Assembly: GCA_964399535.1 (NCBI GenBank)
Contig: CAYNRE010000070.1
Location: 1-64,000, forward strand
Reading direction: 5' to 3'
From: CAYNRE01 sp964399535
GTDB taxonomy: Bacteria > Planctomycetota > Planctomycetia > Pirellulales > CAYNRE01
DNA: 64,000 nucleotides
Position 1 is the first letter of the stretch. Each line of letters opens with the position of its first letter. A program made the translations under genes and the position numbers. Positions 6,586-15,097 of the stretch are shown here, piece after piece. Under the pieces are notes generated by a model that was not told the origin of the DNA, did no database searches, and was given only the letters and a program-made list of their open reading frames with translations.

Positions 6586-9500
6586 ATGTCGTTAGTGCGT
6601 CACACAACTCGCTCCATTCGGTCGATCACCAGGCACCGTCGGCTCACCGCTTCAGAACCCTTGGAAGCGCGCTGGCTGCTATCGGTAACGCCGCTCGAGA
6701 AGGAGCCGGTGTATGGTCCTTCTCAGGTGAGCGAGGTGCTGCCCCTGGCGGCTTTGGCCACCGGTGAAATTCAGGGGACGAAGTGGAACGACGTGAACGC
6801 CGACCATGTGCGGCAAGAGGGCGAGCCGGGGCTGCCCAATTGGACGATCTATCTCGATCTGAACCAGAACGGCCAGCTCGACCCCACGGCCATCGTCAGT
6901 CGCAATGCGACCGATCTGCCCAAGAACCTGCCCGACTTGGCGACGACCACTTCGCAGTTGGCGGTTTCGGGCGTGCCCGGAGCGATTGTGGACCTGGATG
7001 TTACGCTCAGTCTGACCCACAGCTACGACGGCGACCTCGATGTGTATTTGGTCAGCCCGCTGGGCACGCGTGTGGAACTGTTCACCGACGTGGGTGGGAG
7101 CGGCGACAATTTCTTCTCCACCACTTTAGACGACGAAGCGACGCTGCTCATCTCGTCGGGTTCCGCGCCCTTTAGCGGCAGCTATCGCCCGGAAGGCTTG
7201 CTCTCGGACGTCTACGGCGAGGCGGCCAGCGGCACTTGGACCCTGGAGTTGACCGACGACGCCGGCTCGGACGTGGGAACTTTGGTGAATTGGTCGCTGA
7301 AGTTCACCGTGGCCGAACCGCTAACCACCACCGCGGCCGACGGCAGCTACGCGCTCACGGGGCTGCCCGCGGGCACCTATGTCGTGGCCGAGGTGCCCCA
7401 GCCTGGCTGGGAGCAGACCTACCCCGACCCTGCCCAGCCCCTGGCCAGCGGCAGTGCCGCGTCGCGCGATTTGCCGACGGTAACCACCGAGCTGGTCGAT
7501 GCGCCCGCCTATTTGGCGGGCGAGTACCTGGGACCCGGAGGAGAAATTACTCCGTTGTTGGTACAGTCGAGCTCGCTGATCCGCATTAACGAATTCCGAG
7601 CCGATCCCCGATTTTCGGGCCTTGCCGGCCAGGGTTTTTCCACGGTGGTGCTCGACACCGGAATCGACCTGAATCACGCCTTTTTCGGCCCCGACGCCAA
7701 CTCGGACGGCATTGCCGATCGGATCGTATACCAGTACGACTTCGCCAATGGCGACTCGAACGCCAGCGACCTGAACGGGCACGGTTCGAACGTAACCAGC
7801 ATCGTCGCTTCGCAAGACTCGGTGTACCGGGGCATGGCCCCCCAGGCCGATATTATCGCGCTGAAGGTGTTCACCGACTCTGGATCGGGCAACTTCAGCT
7901 ACATACAAAGCGCGCTGCAATGGGTTGTGGCCAACGCCTTGGCCTACAACATTTCGAGCGTGAACATGTCGCTGGGAGACAGCGGCAACTACGCCAGCTC
8001 GGTTTCGCTGTACGGAATTGGCGATGAGCTGGCGGCCCTGGCGGCCTTGAATGTAAAGGTGGTGTCGGCGGCCGGGAACGATTTCTACGCCAAGAACAGC
8101 GTGCCCGGGGTTTCCTATCCGGCTGCCGATGCGAATTCGCTGGCGGTGGGTGCCGTTTGGGACGGTAACAACGGCGGGCCCTTTAATTGGTCGTCGGGCG
8201 CCATCGACAACACCACCGGCGCCGATCGGCTCACCAGCTTCTCGCAGCGCCACGCGAGCATGTCCGACATTTTCGCCCCGGGCGCGATGATTACCGGCGC
8301 CGGCGCCACCGGCGGCACCACCTCGTACGCGGGCACCAGCCAGGCTTCGCCCCACATTGCGGGCATTGCCGTGTTGGCCGACCAGTTGGCGACCGAGCGC
8401 ATTGGCCGGAAGCTGACCGCGGCCGAGTTTACCGACCTGTTGCGGCAAACCGCGGTGTCGGTCTTCGACGGCGACGACGAGAACGACAACGTTACCAATA
8501 CTCAGATCAACTACCCGCGCGTCGACGTTTTGGCGCTAGCCAACGCGATCTACGACCTGGGGGGCCCCGACGTAACTCCCGGAACACACCTCGTTACGCT
8601 GGCCGAGGGAGAGGTGCGGACCGGAATCGACTTTGGCAACCACAACCCCACGGCGGCGAACACGCCCCCCACGCTCGAACCGGTCGGCAATCAGCAGGGG
8701 CAAGAGGGGAGCCTGATCTCGTTCACCGTCAGCGCGAGCGACCCCGACCCCGGGCAATCGCTCACCTATAGCCTGGGCTCGGGCGCTCCCGCCGGGGCGC
8801 AGATCGACCCCCTCTCGGGCCAATTCACCTGGCTTCCGACCGACCAGGTAGGCTCGCCCTTCAGCGTCACGGTGATTGTAACCGACAACGGCAGCCCTCC
8901 GGCGTCGACGGAGGAGACGATCGAGATCACGATTGCCAACGCCCTGCCGACACTGGAAGTTGTCGACGCAGCTTCGGTCGGTCTGCGGGGCGAGGCCCTC
9001 GACTTTAGCTTCGCGGCCGCCGACCCCGGTCTGGTCGATCAGGCCGCCGACTTTCAGTACGACCTGGACTGGGATGGGAACGGCAGCGTCGACCAATCGC
9101 TGAGCGGACCGGCCAGTGGCGTGAGCGTAACCCATGCCTTTGCCGCCAGCGGCAACTACTCGGTACGGGCAACCGTAACCGACAAAGATGGCGGAGCCAG
9201 CCTGGTAACCACGCTGCCCGTGGCGGTGAGCGACTACTTGCTGCGCTCCAATGCCCAGGACCCTGGGCTGACCGACCTTTGGTACGGAGGAACCCCCGGC
9301 CTCGACGGCGTGTTCTTCTATTTCGGCGGTAGCCCGACGCAAGTGACCATCTTTTCGCAGATTGAAAACAGCGCACTGGTCAACCGTTTTGAAACGGTGC
9401 CCGGCGTGACCGGCAAAGTGATTGCCTTCGGATACGATGGCGCCGATGCACTGGTTGGCGAGCTGCTGTTCCATCAGGCGGTCGAGCTGTACGGCGGAAA

Positions 9501-9978
9501 AGGAAACGATGTCCTCGTCGGGGGTACCCAGGCCGACCTGCTCGAAGGTGGCGACGGGAACGACATTTTGTTGGGCGGTACGCAATCGGTTGACGGCGGC
9601 GATACGCTGCGCGGCGGGCTGGGGCTGGACTTGCTCTGGGGCCACGCCGGCGCCGATCTGCTCGAGGGGGAGGCGGGCGACGATTTGCTCGTGGCCGACC
9701 GCCTCGGCTTCGGCGCTAGCCTCCCGGCGGCGGTGTTCGCCATTCAAAGCGAATGGCTCAGCGGTCGGCCCTACGCCCAGCGAATCGACAACATACTGGG
9801 TGTCGGCGCTGGGCCGCGGAGCAACGGCAACCACTTTCTCGCTCCTGGTCAGACGGTGCTCGACGACGGGGCGGTCGATACCCTGATCGGCGGTGGCGAC
9901 CAGGATTGGGCCATGCTGCGCCTCACTCAAGATTCCTTCGCCGATGAAGAATTGGGCGAGATTGCCACGGGCGCCTGA
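6586..9978 (+). CDS. Large secreted subtilisin-like protease with P-domain, PKD/Ig and RTX-like repeats
   Basis: The protein has about 1130 residues from ATG at 6586; a GTG at 6595 is an alternative. The N-terminus has an Arg-rich stretch and PLEARWLLS, a LEPR-XLL-type motif of large planctomycete exported proteins. Next come an SdrD-like module (GTKWNDVN, DLNQNGQLD) interrupted by a proprotein-convertase P-domain (HSYDGDLDVYLVSPLGT, GTWTLELTDDAGSDVGTL), and a peptidase S8 domain. The S8 triad is D357 (VLDTGID), H399 (LNGHGSN) and S585 (GTSQASPH). An SdrD ending, a cadherin/Ig-like domain (YSLGSGAPAG), a PKD-like domain (YDLDWDGNG) and calcium-binding RTX-type repeats (GGKGNDVLVGG, GGDGNDILLGG) follow. 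It is likely an extracellular or surface protease. Confidence 0.92.
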   Translation: MSLVRHTTRSIRSITRHRRLTASEPLEARWLLSVTPLEKEPVYGPSQVSEVLPLAALATGEIQGTKWNDVNADHVRQEGEPGLPNWTIYLDLNQNGQLDPTAIVSRNATDLPKNLPDLATTTSQLAVSGVPGAIVDLDVTLSLTHSYDGDLDVYLVSPLGTRVELFTDVGGSGDNFFSTTLDDEATLLISSGSAPFSGSYRPEGLLSDVYGEAASGTWTLELTDDAGSDVGTLVNWSLKFTVAEPLTTTAADGSYALTGLPAGTYVVAEVPQPGWEQTYPDPAQPLASGSAASRDLPTVTTELVDAPAYLAGEYLGPGGEITPLLVQSSSLIRINEFRADPRFSGLAGQGFSTVVLDTGIDLNHAFFGPDANSDGIADRIVYQYDFANGDSNASDLNGHGSNVTSIVASQDSVYRGMAPQADIIALKVFTDSGSGNFSYIQSALQWVVANALAYNISSVNMSLGDSGNYASSVSLYGIGDELAALAALNVKVVSAAGNDFYAKNSVPGVSYPAADANSLAVGAVWDGNNGGPFNWSSGAIDNTTGADRLTSFSQRHASMSDIFAPGAMITGAGATGGTTSYAGTSQASPHIAGIAVLADQLATERIGRKLTAAEFTDLLRQTAVSVFDGDDENDNVTNTQINYPRVDVLALANAIYDLGGPDVTPGTHLVTLAEGEVRTGIDFGNHNPTAANTPPTLEPVGNQQGQEGSLISFTVSASDPDPGQSLTYSLGSGAPAGAQIDPLSGQFTWLPTDQVGSPFSVTVIVTDNGSPPASTEETIEITIANALPTLEVVDAASVGLRGEALDFSFAAADPGLVDQAADFQYDLDWDGNGSVDQSLSGPASGVSVTHAFAASGNYSVRATVTDKDGGASLVTTLPVAVSDYLLRSNAQDPGLTDLWYGGTPGLDGVFFYFGGSPTQVTIFSQIENSALVNRFETVPGVTGKVIAFGYDGADALVGELLFHQAVELYGGKGNDVLVGGTQADLLEGGDGNDILLGGTQSVDGGDTLRGGLGLDLLWGHAGADLLEGEAGDDLLVADRLGFGASLPAAVFAIQSEWLSGRPYAQRIDNILGVGAGPRSNGNHFLAPGQTVLDDGAVDTLIGGGDQDWAMLRLTQDSFADEELGEIATGA

Positions 9979-10144
9979 TGCCGCCCGGCGAGCCACAGAG
10001 GTCAATGGCCACCTCGGGGAATGCAGCCAAGGCAGCAGCCGACGCCTCCGTTGACAGCCGCGGCGAAGGGCATCTAAAATCCGGGCTTCGCCGTCTGCGG
10101 GGGGCCGGCCGCCTGCCAACCTGCCTGGGGCGAACGGTTCACAA

Positions 10145-10218
10145 GTCCCCGTGGCTCAATTGGATAGAGCGTCGGCCTCCGGAGCCGAAGGTTACAGGTT
10201 CGAATCCTGTCGGGGACG
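10145..10218 (+). tRNA. tRNA-Arg (anticodon CCG)
   Basis: Acceptor GTCCCCG pairs with CGGGGAC, with G as discriminator. D-stem is GCTC/GAGC. Anticodon stem is TCGGC/GCCGA with loop CTCCGGA, anticodon CCG, reading CGG. T-stem is ACAGG/CCTGT with loop TTCGAAT. CCA is not encoded. All stems pair perfectly. A decayed integrase-like fragment lies 170 bp downstream, so this gene may have been an integration target. Confidence 0.96.
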
Positions 10219-10391
10219 CCTTACGGCGTAGAGACTTACGCCGAGTGCTTTTCGCTGAGTCGGGGGGCTTGGCACAGATTTTGGCACAGAATGACCCCTA
10301 GTCGGGGTATCTCTCCGTGCCCTCCGTAGCGCGAACCGTCCCCGAGTTGCACGGTCCTTCCGTGGTTCCTGAAGCGACGCGGTTCCTCAGG

Positions 10392-10521
10392 CAGCAGTTT
10401 CCCAAGCCCTGGTTCCGCGCCACGCGCAAGGCCTGGTTGGTCACGCTCGACGGCTAGGCGCACGACTTGGTGCCGCCCGAACCTAAAGCCGCCTTCGACC
10501 GGTATTGGAAAGCCCTGGGCT
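10392..10521 (+). pseudogene. Decayed tyrosine-integrase N-terminal fragment
   Basis: One frame reads QQFPKPWFRATRKAWLVTLDG, an in-frame TAG at 10454, then AHDLVPPEPKAAFDRYWKAL. The pattern PKPWFR-x3-AW-x-V-x-x-(D/N)G followed by AAF-x-x-(Y/F) is how many planctomycete tyrosine integrases begin. The stop codon and lack of any catalytic domain make it a remnant. Its position downstream of tRNA-Arg fits loss of an element that used the tRNA as attachment site. Confidence 0.55.
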
Positions 10522-11956
10522 CTCGCAGAGGGCCATTCCGTCAAGGCTGCACTACCGGCCTCTCACCGGCCTCTCGACCGACGGGGCTCGCGAGAGTGCC
10601 GCCGAACAAAGCGCCGGTTGGGTCTTCTGCCCGAGAAGTAGCGTCAGAGTGACCTATTCATGCGGGGTCTAGCACGGTTTGTTGAGTGATGTCAATGCCA
10701 CGCGGCGGCAGCTCCAAAACAGGTTTTTAAGGGATTTCCGTAGGTCGTTGCGGCTACGGAAGTTCCCTGGGGCTCAGTGTGGCGTTGACTGCCTGATGCT
10801 GATGATTCGTGGGTAAATCCTGGACTGCTTCTAGGCGCCCAGTTCAGGCTCGCCGATTCGCTTGAAAACGGCGGGGGTAGCGCCCCACCGCCTCGACCGC
10901 GCTCACGAACAACGCGCCACGACCCGCAAGGGGGTGACGGGCCGAGGCGACGGTGACGGCACATGGCTAAGGGAAAGCCGCTCCCAAGCGAAACAAAGCG
11001 GTCTCCCAGCCCTGCCAGAGCGCTTCGCCGTCGCCCAGCGCCAGCTCGCCCCGCCGAGTCCGCCAGGCCCCTGGCGACGCACGCGACCAGAAGCGCGGGC
11101 AGGGCGCCCCTGTTGCCTGCGAGCCCGAGCTAGAGGAGCTAGAGCCACCGGGCGCCAACCTCGAGGCATCAACGCCAGCCGCTCCACCCACGAAGTTTCT
11201 CGAAGAACCATCTGGGATCGCGTTTGGGCACAGGTCGACGCCCAGACCGCAGCGCTTCGCGAACGGATCGTGCCCGCAAGCATGAACCGCGCCAGCCGCA
11301 CGGCGGCCATCGACCGGTCGTTCGCCGACCGCGGCAGATAGATCGCCGCCCGCTTGGGTTCGAACCGTCGTACGCCCTACCGATGAGGGGCCAGGACCGG
11401 GGATGATTCGCGGCGGCGGCGGCGCGAAAGCTCGGTCTGCGAAGTGCGTCCGAAACGCAGCGTCTGCTCGACGCTTCCGCCAGGGCAAATACCAGCGGGC
11501 GTCTGCTCTTTCGTGGCACGTATTTCCGGCACGCAATCGCCAAGTGGTTTGCCCCCGATCGCGAGCTCAGCTCCCGGAACTCCTCGCGCTCCGCAGCGCG
11601 TGGGTTGGACCGCCCATGGGAGCCGGCCCGCCGCCTCGTGCTCGCCAAGCACTTCCCACAAGCCACTGGTCGTCTGCTCGGGCCGTGGTGTCGCGCTATG
11701 GAGTGTCGATGCGGCTTGGAAGCTGCTGGCCGCTGGCCCTCACGCCGGCGGCGGGAGGGGCCAGCCACCGCCGGGCACCGGTCAGACCGGCCGATACGGG
11801 TGACCGCGGAAGCGTGGGGGAACGAAGAGATTGTTTTTGACGGCTGCGGCGCGGGAGCGGTATGTTGCCTGGGCTTGAACCGCAATCGCGTCCTGGGCGG
11901 GGGAGCAGCGGTTTTTCCGGCTTTGGACTGCCCCATTTTTTCCAAGAAGGAATCCC
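10522..11956. other. About 1.4 kb with no supportable gene
   Basis: Open frames exist on both strands but none has recognisable motifs, a convincing Shine-Dalgarno or protein-like composition. They read as Arg/Pro/Ala-rich shadows. The stretch follows the integrase relic and may be the scar of a deleted element. One inverted repeat lies at 10730-10768. Confidence 0.6.
10730..10768. repeat. Inverted repeat with about 14-bp arms
   Basis: AGGGATTTCCGTAG (10730-10743) is inverted, with one bulge, as CTACGGAAGTTCCCT (10754-10768) around a 10-nt loop. There is no T-tract and no adjacent gene. It may be a terminator relic or a mobile-element end. Confidence 0.5.
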
Positions 11957-12907
11957 ATGGCCCTGAAGAACATTCCCGGTGCGGCTACCCTGTGCCAGGC
12001 GGACTGGACCAGCAAGTCGGAATCGAAAAAGCGCATCGAAACCTTGCAGAACGACATCAAGGGAAACTTGGATCACTACATCCAAGCGTTGGCGCCGATT
12101 CAAGCCGTGGCCAAGGGCAAACTACAGGTGATGGCCGCAGTGCTCAAGCAGGCCGAAACGGCCGCCATCACGCCGCAGCAGCTTCAGGCGCTGATGCCCT
12201 CGCTGAAGCAGGCCAAAGACGACGTCAAGCAATGTTCCGAGAACGCCAAACAACTCGACCGCGACTATTTCGACGCTCACGGCGATTGGCGCAACGGCGC
12301 GTTCACGGGAATCCCCAAGCCCTATTTCGATCTGCTGGGCAAAATTCGCACCGCGCAGCAAAACCAGATCAAGGCCATCTCGGGCAAAGGCGCCAAGGTG
12401 ATGGAAGACTACGCGGTTCGGGCCAGCGCTCTGAGCAAGCAGTTGTTCGCACTCTCCGGGCAGGCGCAAGACTACATGGACGTGGTACGAAAGGCGCAAT
12501 CGCTGGCGGGCAAGCTGGATCCCCTGATCCGCTCCGTGCGAACCGACGCCACAAAATCGATTAACGGCTTGACCCGAATCGAAGCCAACATCGGTGACAA
12601 AGACAAGGCCAAGCAAAAAATAGCGGCCAATTCCGTCAGCGACGTGCTCAAGGGCGAGCACAAGCTCAAGGCCTCGCGCAAAACAGTCAAGGAAGTGCAC
12701 GACGCCATCGTGAAGATGGTGGGCCCGTACAACTTCATCATGTTTCGCCGCAGCAAGGCCGAAATTCTCACCACGGCCCGGGAATCGCTGGAGGAAGTGA
12801 CCAACCTGTGCGAAAACGTAAAAACGGCGCACACCCGGGCCGATGCCGCAGTCAAGAAGTCCAAGGTTCAGCTTGCCGGCTGGCCGACCAGTTGCCCATT
12901 GACCTGA
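11957..12907 (+). CDS. Orphan Lys-rich helical protein, unknown function
   Basis: The product is 316 residues from ATG, with AAGGA five bases upstream. It is predominantly alpha-helical and Lys/Ala/Gln-rich with heptad-like stretches (SKSESKKRIETLQNDIKG, LKQAKDDVKQCSENAKQLD, ARESLEEVTNLCENVKTAHT). There is no signal peptide or transmembrane segment, so it is probably cytoplasmic. Composition is far more Lys-rich and less Arg/Ala-skewed than the neighbours. It stands alone after a gene-poor scar. I do not recognise the family; the overall look is of a coiled-coil structural protein. Confidence 0.75.
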   Translation: MALKNIPGAATLCQADWTSKSESKKRIETLQNDIKGNLDHYIQALAPIQAVAKGKLQVMAAVLKQAETAAITPQQLQALMPSLKQAKDDVKQCSENAKQLDRDYFDAHGDWRNGAFTGIPKPYFDLLGKIRTAQQNQIKAISGKGAKVMEDYAVRASALSKQLFALSGQAQDYMDVVRKAQSLAGKLDPLIRSVRTDATKSINGLTRIEANIGDKDKAKQKIAANSVSDVLKGEHKLKASRKTVKEVHDAIVKMVGPYNFIMFRRSKAEILTTARESLEEVTNLCENVKTAHTRADAAVKKSKVQLAGWPTSCPLT

Positions 12908-12961
12908 CGCGATCTGCCGGAATGACCCGAGACGGTTCGGGGCCGCCGCGCGCCCGGGTGC

Positions 12962-12981
12962 CGGGGCGCGGCAGCGCCCCG
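12962..12981. terminator. GC-rich stem-loop between convergent genes
   Basis: CGGGGCGC-GGCA-GCGCCCCG is a perfect 8-bp stem with a 4-nt loop in the gap between the convergent genes ending at 12907 and 13057. It lacks a T-tract, so it would be a non-canonical terminator. Confidence 0.4.
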
Positions 12982-13056
12982 ACGGCCGAAACCGCGCGTG
13001 GGTACCGTACCCGCCAACAACGGCCTGGTTCTGTTCCGCGGCCGTGTTCCAGCGGC

Positions 13057-13752
13057 TTACTGGTTCGGATCGGGCTTTAGCAGGATTAAATCGAGCGGCA
13101 CGGCCTTGCCGTCGGCATCACGGCCCGGCAGCGACAAGATCCAGCCGTCGGGGTCTCGATCGTCGCGCCGCACGGTACAGGCTTCGTGTGCCTCGGCGGG
13201 TTCGAGCAAGGGAATGATCGCCGGGTGGGTGGTCATGGCCACCTTGGCACTCAGCTTGATGAGTTGCTCCTGGTCGACCATCGCTTCGGCAGACCGATCC
13301 TCATCGCTCGGCAACAGCACCAGAAAATCGCGCGAGTCGTGCGACTCCCGATGTACGTCCATGTCGGGCTGCACCGCGTAGCGCACCGTGTAAACGCCCT
13401 GGGGTAGCGGCTGTTCGCGAAAATCCAGACACCCGCGCGACAACTGAATCACCCCCACCAGGCTGCCGGGCGCGATCGGGTACTGGATCGGGGCGAAGTC
13501 TCCGGTTACCTCGCCGGGGGGCCCTAGCGTCCAGGCCTTGGCGACCCAAAACCGGCACAGTTCGCTCGCTTCTTCTTCGTCGTCGACCAGCGTCACGGCT
13601 ACGGCCACCTCGCCCAACTGCGCCACGATGCTGGCATCCACTCCCTCGGGCGGATTGGGCGCGGGGGCCAGGCGACACTCGCCAGCGGCGGCCACCGCGG
13701 CCCCCAAGGCCATCAACAAGCCGGCCGCGCAGGCTACAAAACGATTCACCAT
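13057..13752 (-). CDS. Exported protein of unknown function
   Basis: The product is 231 residues from ATG at 13752, where a clear signal peptide begins (MVNRFVACAAGLLMALGAAV, cleavage after AAAG). The mature part contains LVGVIQLSRGCLDFRE, PLPQGVYTVRYAVQP and, after a helical stretch, PDGWILSLPGRD. It looks like a beta-rich periplasmic domain with two Cys in the middle part. It lies 95 bp downstream of a DUF1559 gene on the same strand and may be co-transcribed. The family was not recognised. Confidence 0.75.
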   Translation of the reverse strand: MVNRFVACAAGLLMALGAAVAAAGECRLAPAPNPPEGVDASIVAQLGEVAVAVTLVDDEEEASELCRFWVAKAWTLGPPGEVTGDFAPIQYPIAPGSLVGVIQLSRGCLDFREQPLPQGVYTVRYAVQPDMDVHRESHDSRDFLVLLPSDEDRSAEAMVDQEQLIKLSAKVAMTTHPAIIPLLEPAEAHEACTVRRDDRDPDGWILSLPGRDADGKAVPLDLILLKPDPNQ

Positions 13753-13847
13753 CGGTCGCTGACTCCAGGGGCAAGTTCTTGGAAAACGTGTTCGGGCGCA
13801 AGCGGTCGCGCGCCTTCGCCGCACTTTCAGGGCCGGGTCTCAGCCGG

Positions 13848-14945
13848 CTACGGCAGGGCCACCACCTCCTCGCCTGCTCGCGTCGACAGACTGCGCCAAA
13901 CCGAAAGATCGATCGAGTCGGCCAGAAAGTCGACGTGGCCGTCGAAGAACAGCCCGTTGACCCCCGGCCCATGATAGCTGCGAGCAGCGAACTGGCCTTT
14001 TTGTTGCTGGATGTTCATGCAGTCCCAGGTTTTGGCGTTGGGCGGGTGATAGTGGTTGTACAAGGTGTTGCCGTAGTTGCCCAGAATCCACTTGGCGCTG
14101 CGCTCGACGAACCAGGTGCCAAGTTCCGGGGCCAGACAATTGGTCATGAATACGTCGGTACCGCTCTTCAGTTCCAGCACCAGTGGTTCGGGCTGGTCGG
14201 GATAATCGGGTGCCGGTACCGCGGGCGGGGCATTGCCGCCGGGGCCAAAGGTGCGCTCGGAAAAACCGATGGTTTGCGCGCTGCCGTCTCGAATGTCGGC
14301 CAGGCGCACCTCTGACCCGCGGTAGAACACGCCATCGGCGTCGACCAGGGTGCCGTGATCGACCAGGCCGCTGCCGACACAAGCCACGTAGTTCGTGCCG
14401 CCGTAGCGGCTGCCAGGCACACGCCCGCTCGCCGGGTCGCTGGCACACTGCAACACGTTGACGACCTCGACGGCAGCCGCGGCATTGTTCGCCCCGCTGT
14501 AGGGTACTCCCAGAATCACCACGTCGAGCGGCGCCGATTCAAGATCGAGTCGGCTGTACAACCCACCCTGTTCCACGTAGGGCAACAAGTAAGCCAGCGC
14601 CGAGAAGATGCGAGGGTTGGGCGATCCGCGACCCGGGGGAAACTGCCGGCGGCTGTCGTGAAACATCAGCATCGCCAGACCTAACTGCCGCAGGTTGTTG
14701 CGGCACGAGGTGCGCCGGCTGGCTTCGCGGGCCGCCTGCACGGCCGGCAAGAGCAGCGCGATCAGAATGCCAATGATCGCAATCACCACCAAGAGCTCGA
14801 CCAAGCTGAAACCACGCCGGCCGCCACACCCAATTCTCGGGTACGAGTCGGCCCGAGATTTGGCCTGTCGGCCGATGGGCGGTGCCGCGGCGGGGCGGCA
14901 TTCGTTCTGTGCCAGGTCGGCTAAAGTAGGCTGCGATCTGGCCAT
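13848..14945 (-). CDS. DUF1559 protein with type IV pilin-like N-terminal methylation motif
   Basis: The product is 365 residues. A basic leader ends in RRGFSLVELLVVIAIIGIL, a prepilin peptidase site followed by the hydrophobic pseudopilin helix. AREASRRTSCRNNLRQLGLA follows, the hallmark of DUF1559. The C-terminal region has the H-x(n)-DG signature (YNHYHPPN, LFFDGHVDFLADS). These proteins are highly expanded in planctomycetes and are thought to be exported through a type II secretion or pilus-like machine; their individual roles are unknown. Confidence 0.93.
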   Translation of the reverse strand: MARSQPTLADLAQNECRPAAAPPIGRQAKSRADSYPRIGCGGRRGFSLVELLVVIAIIGILIALLLPAVQAAREASRRTSCRNNLRQLGLAMLMFHDSRRQFPPGRGSPNPRIFSALAYLLPYVEQGGLYSRLDLESAPLDVVILGVPYSGANNAAAAVEVVNVLQCASDPASGRVPGSRYGGTNYVACVGSGLVDHGTLVDADGVFYRGSEVRLADIRDGSAQTIGFSERTFGPGGNAPPAVPAPDYPDQPEPLVLELKSGTDVFMTNCLAPELGTWFVERSAKWILGNYGNTLYNHYHPPNAKTWDCMNIQQQKGQFAARSYHGPGVNGLFFDGHVDFLADSIDLSVWRSLSTRAGEEVVALP

Positions 14946-15097
14946 TTCACTCGAGTCTCGCCCCCGTCCCGCGCTCGGTTATCCACCCCTGGTTAGTGTA
15001 GCTTCCGGGCCAAGACGGGCCAAACCGCTCCGGCCAGCCCGGCCCGCTTCGGCGGCCCCTATTCGCTCGCGCTACCGGGCCCGTACACTAGCCGGCT

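Noticed and set aside
8536..10119. Minus-strand frame of 527 codons under the subtilisin gene
   Set aside because: It is a high-GC shadow of the RTX/PKD region, without domains or a ribosome site.
10862..11341. Plus-strand frame of 159 codons in the scar region
   Set aside because: Arg/Ala-rich composition, no ribosome site and a competing antisense frame of equal quality.
11345..11390. tRNA-like GGGTTCGAACC segment
   Set aside because: No D-arm, anticodon arm or acceptor pairing could be built on either strand.
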